This document shows, in pieces, positions 57,941-64,000 of a DNA stretch of 64,000 bases. A program made the translations under genes and the position numbers. The notes beneath the pieces are model-generated. The model made no database searches. It was not told the DNA's origin and saw nothing but the letters and a program-made list of their open reading frames with translations. The first letter of the stretch is position 1, and each line of letters opens with the position of its first letter. Origin of the DNA: Calliopum simillimum (Eukaryota; Arthropoda; Insecta; Diptera; Lauxaniidae); NCBI GenBank assembly GCA_951812925.1, contig OX638370.1, positions 32,793,948 through 32,857,947 of the forward strand, written 5' to 3'.

Positions 57941-57946
57941 CACGTG
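57941..57946. promoter_or_regulatory. Canonical E-box CACGTG upstream of URB1
   Basis: CACGTG lies 135 bp upstream of the URB1 ATG. In flies, Myc/Max-regulated ribosome-biogenesis genes typically carry this E-box close to the transcription start. Functional use is inferred. Confidence 0.45.
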
Positions 57947-58080
57947 CCGCGCAAAACATTGGAGTGCAGCACATTTTTATAACAAATTTCTTTAAAATAA
58001 ATAAAATAAAGTATAAATGGTAAGTAAAATAATGAAAATTATCACAATTTACGTTAATAAAATGTTGTTTAATAAAAGAA

Positions 58081-61000
58081 ATGGCAATTGAAGTGAATAA
58101 ACGCAAGAGAAAACACATAAATGATGAGGCTGTTGGAGTCGATGAGGTGCCAAAAAAAATAGCGAAAAAAATTAAAACTCCAAAAAAGGAACAAAACGAG
58201 TCGCCACAGAGTAATGGACATGATGAAAACATTGATGAAGCATCTACAGATACAAAAGAAATTGAACAAGCGAATAAAGTTGAAGGTGATTCAGAGCTAA
58301 ATGAGAACGATGCTAATGCTGCTGAAGATCCTTGCCACGATTCTGGTTTTGAACCCGAAGAGAAGGATATTAAATTTAGCAAGGATTTCAAAATGCTAAA
58401 TTTTCGTGCAAAATTACGTGGCACTAATTTTATGACAGGTATGTGAAATAATCTTGATTGAAAGTGGGGGATACCGCGATTTGATGATTATAAAACGATT
58501 CAAAATAAGGGGCTGTCCATAAACTCCGTGACGCTCCTAGGGGGGGGGGGGGGGTTCGAGCAAGCGTCAAGCTTGGTGTGTTTTATTTATTTTTTATATG
58601 AAGCTACCGTCACATGGGAGTTTAATATAGCGAATTTTAGCGTCACGGAGTTTATGGATAGCCAATAAGTCGAAAAAGTTAAATAATACGCGAAAGCTCA
58701 ATTAACGTACACGAAAAAAGTTTTCGGAAAACTTACGTACGCGAAATCCAGAGAAGTTCTTTCCCCCGGGGAGATTGATTACGCATGATTAATTTAGTAT
58801 TGCGGCGCACGCTAAAAATTGGTGCGTACGCTGCGCGCAATTTGGCTAGCAAACTATGTGTTGGATATATTATAGATTGATCCGCGGCCGAAGGCCGCCG
58901 CGAAGCCAATGTTGGATTTTTGGGAGTTTTAAATACTGAGCTGCGGCCACAGTCCGCCCACTTACCCCTACTTTTATGTAAAATTACTGTTGTAGTAGTT
59001 GTACTGCACTTCCTAATATGCACACAGCGTACGCAACATTTCGCGCACGCTAAATTAATCATGCGTAACGAAGCTGCGCCCCGGGGGAAATAACTTCACT
59101 GGATTTCGCGTATGCAAGTTTCCTCTAAAATTTTTCGATATCTCTCTTCGTTTTCGAGATATAAAGGCTTAAAAAAATACGAGAATATTGAAGAAAAGTT
59201 AGGTTTGCACATAAAACGAACCAAAATAAGTAATGGACAACTGGACTTGTTTCCTAAAACTTTAAGTCTCGATCTTTCGCTAAGTTTTCGAGATATTTTA
59301 TTCAATATTTTCGAAGTATATTAATTCTTGCATGTCTAGTTTGGCCGGACAAAAGGTTCTAAAAGTACCAGGGTATGTCAGCCTTAAAAGTGATGTAATG
59401 TAAGGGTGGGTTCGGTCATGAATGCAATAATATTAAAGTTAGCTTTTTGTGATTTCAAGATTTTAGCTAAACTTTAATTTCTTCCTTCTTTTTTTCTTTG
59501 AAACAGAATTACGCCATTTACTGCATCTCACGCAATCACGTCCGAAAATAATTGCCAAATATATTGAGAAGCGCGGTAAGCCGCTGGAATTGGCTGAGGC
59601 ACTTGAACGTATTGACAAGACGAATGTTTTGCATGTTGCATATCTCTGCCAGGCACTGCAGCTCGTTATCATGGAGATATTGACGAATCAAAAATCACAT
59701 TTGGAATCAGCAGAGCATGCTTGTCGTTACTTTCTCAAAGCGCATGGTGCCGTTTTAGAATTATTGCTCAAGTCCAGCAACTTACAACATCGGCGCATTG
59801 CGCTAAAAATGCTAACCGCTATCGTATGTGTGGAACCACAATTGGGGAGGCAACTGATTAGCTCATACGATATATTATCAAATGTCAAAACTATTGAGAA
59901 GTTTTTATCGCACTCTAAATATGAGTTACATGTTGAGGATACAGTACGCAAGTGTTTTATTCACTTTGTGCTCGCCTATTTGATAGATGGTAACACATTG
60001 CTCATACGCAATATTTTAGACCGCCCAACACTTATATGTGCACTTGCCTCAGGCTTACAATATGATGATCACGTAACAGTTTGTGTTGTATTGAGCACAT
60101 TGAAAAAATATGTACTAGAATGTGTAAGCATTTCGAAAACGAAAAAAATACATGTTTTCGATTTGGAATGTTGTAAGCATTTTATACGTCTCTATGATTG
60201 GCTTGGACCAAAAGCACATGCTGCCAAAGTAGGCGGTGGTAAAAATGGCGCACAAGTAACGACATTGCAACAGCAACAAGCTTTTGTCGATCCACAAGAA
60301 TTGGAGTCAGTTACAGTAGCAGTACATGAGTTTTTGGTGATGCTGCTGACATCGCGTAAATTTGGCATAACATTTGATGCAATGGCACACTTTAGGCAAA
60401 AACACAATGTTATACAGGGTAAGTAAGCCAAAACAAATATGAAATTTTATCACTTATTTATTTCTTTTCGTATAAAATTTAGGCAAACTTATTGGCTTTT
60501 TATTTAAACCCTGGTGTGATGCGCGTAAGACAGACTTAGTAAAAAAAATCCTCATCGCATGCCCAGATTTGGCACGTAATACAATGCGCAATTTTTCCGG
60601 CATTGTAAATCCAATGCGTACTCCACAACGCGAATGGACTGATGCATGTAATTTTTTAACTCAACTTATAGATACAATTCATCCAAGTTTATTGGGCAAA
60701 GCGATCGATAAAATAACGCTTACCGATTTCTCCTACTGGATCAAGGATATTTGTCTTCCAATCGAAGTGCTTATGCATATTAATGGCTCGAAAACTTTGC
60801 GTCATCTTAATTATGATTTTCGCGTGGCTGCCAATCGTTTATTGCTTAGCATGTTTACGCAATATTCTAATTATCTGATGGCCATAAGTAAACGTGAACA
60901 ATCCAAGGGTAGCAATTCGTTGAGGCGTTTTAAATTTGATATTTTAAATCATATACTTGTCAATTTTCCCACAATGGAACATATTTTATATTCACTTTAT

Positions 61001-64000
61001 TTAACAACAACACAAGAGAAAGATCAACAGGCAAAAGTGCTACAGCATTTAGAAATAACGCTCGATTTGATTTTAATTATATGCAAAGAACATCGTACGT
61101 TTATCAATAAAACTGGCACAATTTTGGATTATCTTAATATGTTGCGTCCACTTTATGCTGCTAATGATGATGAGACGCATAACATTAAATTGGAACTAAA
61201 GGCCATTAAAACAATTTTGTTGTTATTTCCAAAAGCTTTGGAACCGCGTCAAGAACTTTTCAGCAGCGTTTTGAAATCGTTTATAAAAGCTTTTGTGCAT
61301 GGTAATGTGGAAGTGCAACGTGAATCCGGTGCATTGCTGCGTGATATTTTTAAAAATACTGGGCTATTTGATGCCGGTGAGTTGGAAATTGATTTGTGGC
61401 TGGAAGCGTTGCGGTTCTTTGATGCCGAAACAGTAGATTTAGTGACGACCGTTTTCATTGAAGTTTTGAAGGTAAGTTATTGAAATTATATGCTTAGCTC
61501 ACCATACGAAATATTTAACTAGTTTTGCTCTATTGAGTACAAACATTTTTGTTGTTTCACTATAAATCAGTGCTTTTTATACTGTGATTAGCGACCCCCA
61601 GGGGGCACTACAATAAATAAAACAATTTTAATGAAGAGAAGGATACTGCTGATATGTGGCTAAAATAAATAATCCCGTCTTTTATTGTGTGAAAGATTTT
61701 TATTCTTCCATTTCTTCTTTTTTTTTTTGGGCAAAATTTGGTTTTTTTTGGGCTTTCTTTGGTTTTTTTTTTTTTAAACTCTTCACTCTTTAATAAAAAA
61801 AATAATGAACAAAATGTAAAAATATTCGGTGGCATAAGTATTTTGATTTAAGTTATGTTTATAAAAAAAAAAAATTTACTAAGTCTTGGTTAGGAAGAGC
61901 TCAATGACTGGGTGCCATATGGTACCGCAAAGCATTCATATACATTTGTTTTTTTTTTATGTAACAGGAAAATTTTACTCTTTTTAGTAAAAGATGTTCT
62001 TATATGTACTTCAAACAATTAGATTTTATATTGTTTATCAATAATTAGTCAAAAGAAAGCTATAAACTTAAATCATAGCATAAATAAGGAGAAAAGTGAT
62101 AGTATGTTCGACTGCAAGGATTAAACCATGCTGAGGCGAAACTCTTGTTAGCAAATGCAATAAAGCATTCAAATGGCTCTTTTACTTTTACCCTAAAAGT
62201 CAAAAATAAAAACCCAACATGTAGATTTTATACTATACAAATTGTGTTGTGATGAGAGTTAGCACCCACTAACATACACAATTTATTGTTGCTAATGCCT
62301 AGCGGTGCCGTATGGCACATAGAGAAACAATAACTTTCGTGCTAGGTAATGCCCAGGGATGCCATATGGCACTCAGAAAAAAAATTGCTAGCCAGTGCCC
62401 AGCGGTGCCGTAAAGCATATATATGACTAAATAACGATAACAGGTGATTCCTTACCTCAAGTCATACGGCATCAAAATATTTTTCACTTTTCTGCCAACA
62501 AGCAATCAAATAACGATAACAACCACGAACACTTGACATAAACAAAGGAAAAAACAATTTCCAATAGTTGGAAAAATATCCAAATTCATACTTATCTAGT
62601 TTTCAAAGTCGTATCTTGGTTTGATTAATTTTAAATCATTTTTGAAATTAACTTAGTTTTGGGTGCCGTATGGCACCGCTGGACACTAATAGGTTAATCG
62701 AAATTCAATTTTCTACCCTGTCTACAGTCATATTTATCTGAAACAAAATGAGCAAGTTTCAGCAGCTACAGTGAGTTAATAAGCTAGTAATTATATTTTG
62801 TAAAAACTCACTTAGTTGCACTAGTAGTCCCCATTTCTAATTTCGGACATAATCCCCAGGAAAAAACGGACATAGTCCTTAAAATGATATTTTGTTATTG
62901 ACAACAGCCGCAGCTTAGGATTTACAACTCCCAAAAATTCCAATACCGTTTCTGCGGCGGCCTTCAGCCGCTAATCAGTCTATAATATATCGAACACCTA
63001 GTTTGCTAGCCACAGTAATTTTACATAGGGTAGGGGTAAGTGGGCGGCCTGCGGCCGCAGCTCAGGATTTAAAACTCCCAAACATCCAATACTGGCTTCG
63101 CGGCGGCCTTTGGCCGCGAATCAGTCTATAATGTATCCAACACCTAATTTGCTAGCCACAGTAATTTTACATAAGAGTAGGGGTAAGTGGGCGGCCTGTG
63201 GCCGCAGCTTAGGATTTAAAACTCCCAAAAATCCAACACCGGCTTCGCGGCGGCGAATATCCAACACTATATAAATTTTTTAAATGGATTATTGCAAAAA
63301 TTTTGTTCAATCTTTATTAAATTTTTCGGATATAACCCGAAAAATTTGCGGACATAACCCCCATGACCAAAATTGAAAAATTTTTCGGTCATAATCCCCA
63401 TTTACGAAGTGGGGATTATGTCCGTTGGGACTATGTCCGCTAACCTTTTTTTGTCTCATATTTCAATTTTAAAAATTGAATTTATGCCAGCTTTGCATAC
63501 CAACTGCTCCTGTGTGCAGCGGCTTTTTCATATTTTGCGTAACTTTACATAAACTCTCTTTTTTTTCAGGTCACTAAAGCCGATGTGGATATACCAAAAA
63601 CAGCTGATGCCAGTACTAATGAAAAAAATTTACAAAAATTATTTGAAAATATTGAGCAAGGACTCTCCGTGCAGGCTTACATAGAAACATTGTCCATAAG
63701 CAAGCTAATGCCTTTAATATTTAAAGGTGTAGAAATAGTGCCACCATTGGATAAATACTTGGAAACAGTTTGTCTACTAATGTTTCACTATTATCCAAAG
63801 CCTGAGTATGTGCTACAGCTGTACGTAACAGAATTCAAAAGTTTTAAATCCTACATGGAAAATTGGCTGCAAGTTGATGAAAGCGGCGGCGCTGATAAAC
63901 CACCAAACAGTTTAGTTGTGAGTAAAATAGCAGCACATGTGCCAAAATTACAAGAACTGCAGTTCACCATGTTGGTGGAAGGTGGTAAAAATTTTGAAGA
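58081..64000 (+). CDS. URB1: URB1 / nucleolar pre-ribosomal-associated protein 1, 3'-partial
   Basis: Four coding exons, 58081-58438, 59507-60418, 60483-61471 and 63570 to the window edge, with GT-AG borders and matching phases, give the first 896 or so residues. URB1 (yeast Npa1) is a very large nucleolar scaffold for early 60S pre-ribosomes and snoRNP-dependent steps. Residues 1-110 are charged and Lys-rich (MAIEVNKRKRKH, KKIAKKIKTPKK; nuclear/nucleolar signals), then the conserved NPA1-type helical-repeat domain begins (ELRHLLHLTQSRPKIIAKYI, EHACRYFLKAHGAVLELLLK, HRRIALKMLTAIVCVEPQLG) and continues through IGFLFKPWCDARKTDLVKKI and RTPQREWTDACNFLTQLIDT. The first ATG of the clean frame was taken as start; a short upstream ATG at 58018 opens a frame that ends at 58100. 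The gene continues past the right edge. Confidence 0.9.
58510..58663. mobile_element. MITE in URB1 intron 1, with a poly-G run
   Basis: GGCTGTCCATAAACTCCGTG at the left is mirrored by CACGGAGTTTATGGATAGCC at the right, and AATAAG flanks both sides (58504-58509, 58664-58669). Just inside the left arm is an uninterrupted run of about 16 G. No coding capacity; the ends resemble widespread insect MITEs. Confidence 0.7.
58731..59119. mobile_element. Inverted-repeat element in URB1 intron 1
   Basis: About 70-bp terminal inverted repeats: ACTTACGTACGCGAAATCCA at the left versus ACTTGCATACGCGAAATCCA read from the right, both continuing through CCCCGGG and GCATGATTAATTTAG. The centre (about 58850-58990) is an inverted single copy of the 147-bp GC-rich unit found in intron 3. 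No gene inside. Confidence 0.7.
61472..62823. repeat. URB1 intron 3, left part, with palindromic GTGCCRTATGGCAC motifs
   Basis: Variants of the palindrome GGTGCCGTATGGCACC occur at 61911, 62305, 62360, 62405 (half decayed) and 62662; three of them sit in tandem units of about 50 bp starting GCCCAGCGG. T-runs near 61720-61770 precede them. No coding exon. Confidence 0.55.
62824..63443. mobile_element. Fold-back element in URB1 intron 3 carrying 147-bp repeats
   Basis: Both edges carry CGGACATAATCCCC and CGGACATAGTCC motifs in mutually inverted orientation (62844-62880 versus 63395-63443), and the right edge also forms a local hairpin (CCCCATTTACGAAGTGGGG). Between them is the tandem array described separately. 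Likely a non-autonomous DNA transposon. Confidence 0.5.
62907..63258. repeat. Tandem array of a 147-bp GC-rich unit
   Basis: GCCGCAGCTYAGGATTT recurs at 62907, 63054 and 63201, exactly 147 bp apart, giving two full units and a partial third. Each unit contains GCGGCGGCC and AGTAATTTTACATA segments and is far more GC-rich than its surroundings. A single inverted copy is in the intron 1 element at about 58850-58990. Confidence 0.8.

Noticed and set aside
58733..59062. A 109-codon minus-strand frame in URB1 intron 1
   Set aside because: It is the translation of an inverted-repeat element including the 147-bp module, with no recognisable domain.

Overview
The window is nuclear DNA of a higher (brachyceran) fly. 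It is AT-rich, has GT-AG introns from tens of bases to 5.5 kb, and is crowded with transposon relics. The genes read as fly-like proteins: translation elongation factor eEF1B-beta (minus, 10727-11499), a BTB-BACK-Kelch protein (minus, 13943-17834), macoilin (plus, 39401-53304) and the nucleolar protein URB1 (plus, from 58081, running off the right edge). A lone signal-peptide exon at 5483-5561 (minus) may start a fifth gene. A tephritid or muscoid fly fits, but I cannot name the species.

Layout. 1-10.7 kb: no complete gene; a decayed pogo-like transposon with a mariner relic inside it, then a 1.6-kb fold-back palindrome. 10.7-18.6 kb: eEF1B-beta, a dispersed repeat with a perfect 36-bp hairpin, and the Kelch gene with a mariner inside a coding exon and a 5'-truncated RTE-like retrotransposon just upstream. 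18.9-22.2 kb: a degenerate PIF/Harbinger transposon. 22.6-38.5 kb: mostly repeats, with a second mariner, two loci of fold-back-type repeats carrying tRNA-like B boxes, and a 1.65-kb hierarchical satellite. 38.5-53.3 kb: macoilin in 10 coding exons with large repeat-filled introns. 53.3-58.1 kb: intergenic, with MITE-like and dispersed repeats. 58.1-64 kb: URB1 exons 1-4, introns again holding inverted-repeat elements.

The genes are not an operon and are not obviously co-regulated. eEF1B-beta and URB1 both serve protein synthesis and each carries a suitable promoter motif: a TCT-type initiator and a CACGTG E-box. Macoilin is a membrane protein of the ER and neurons. The Kelch protein is a predicted Cullin-3 substrate adaptor.

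The strongest observations are two. First, the mariner in the Kelch gene: removing it with one TA restores a phase-consistent 614-codon protein, and a GT in its terminal repeat plus an AG made by the target duplication could let it splice out in frame. Second, a recurring architecture, at four loci, of inverted-repeat elements containing tRNA-like B boxes, most followed by T-runs. Exon boundaries were read by eye from splice signals and reading phase.
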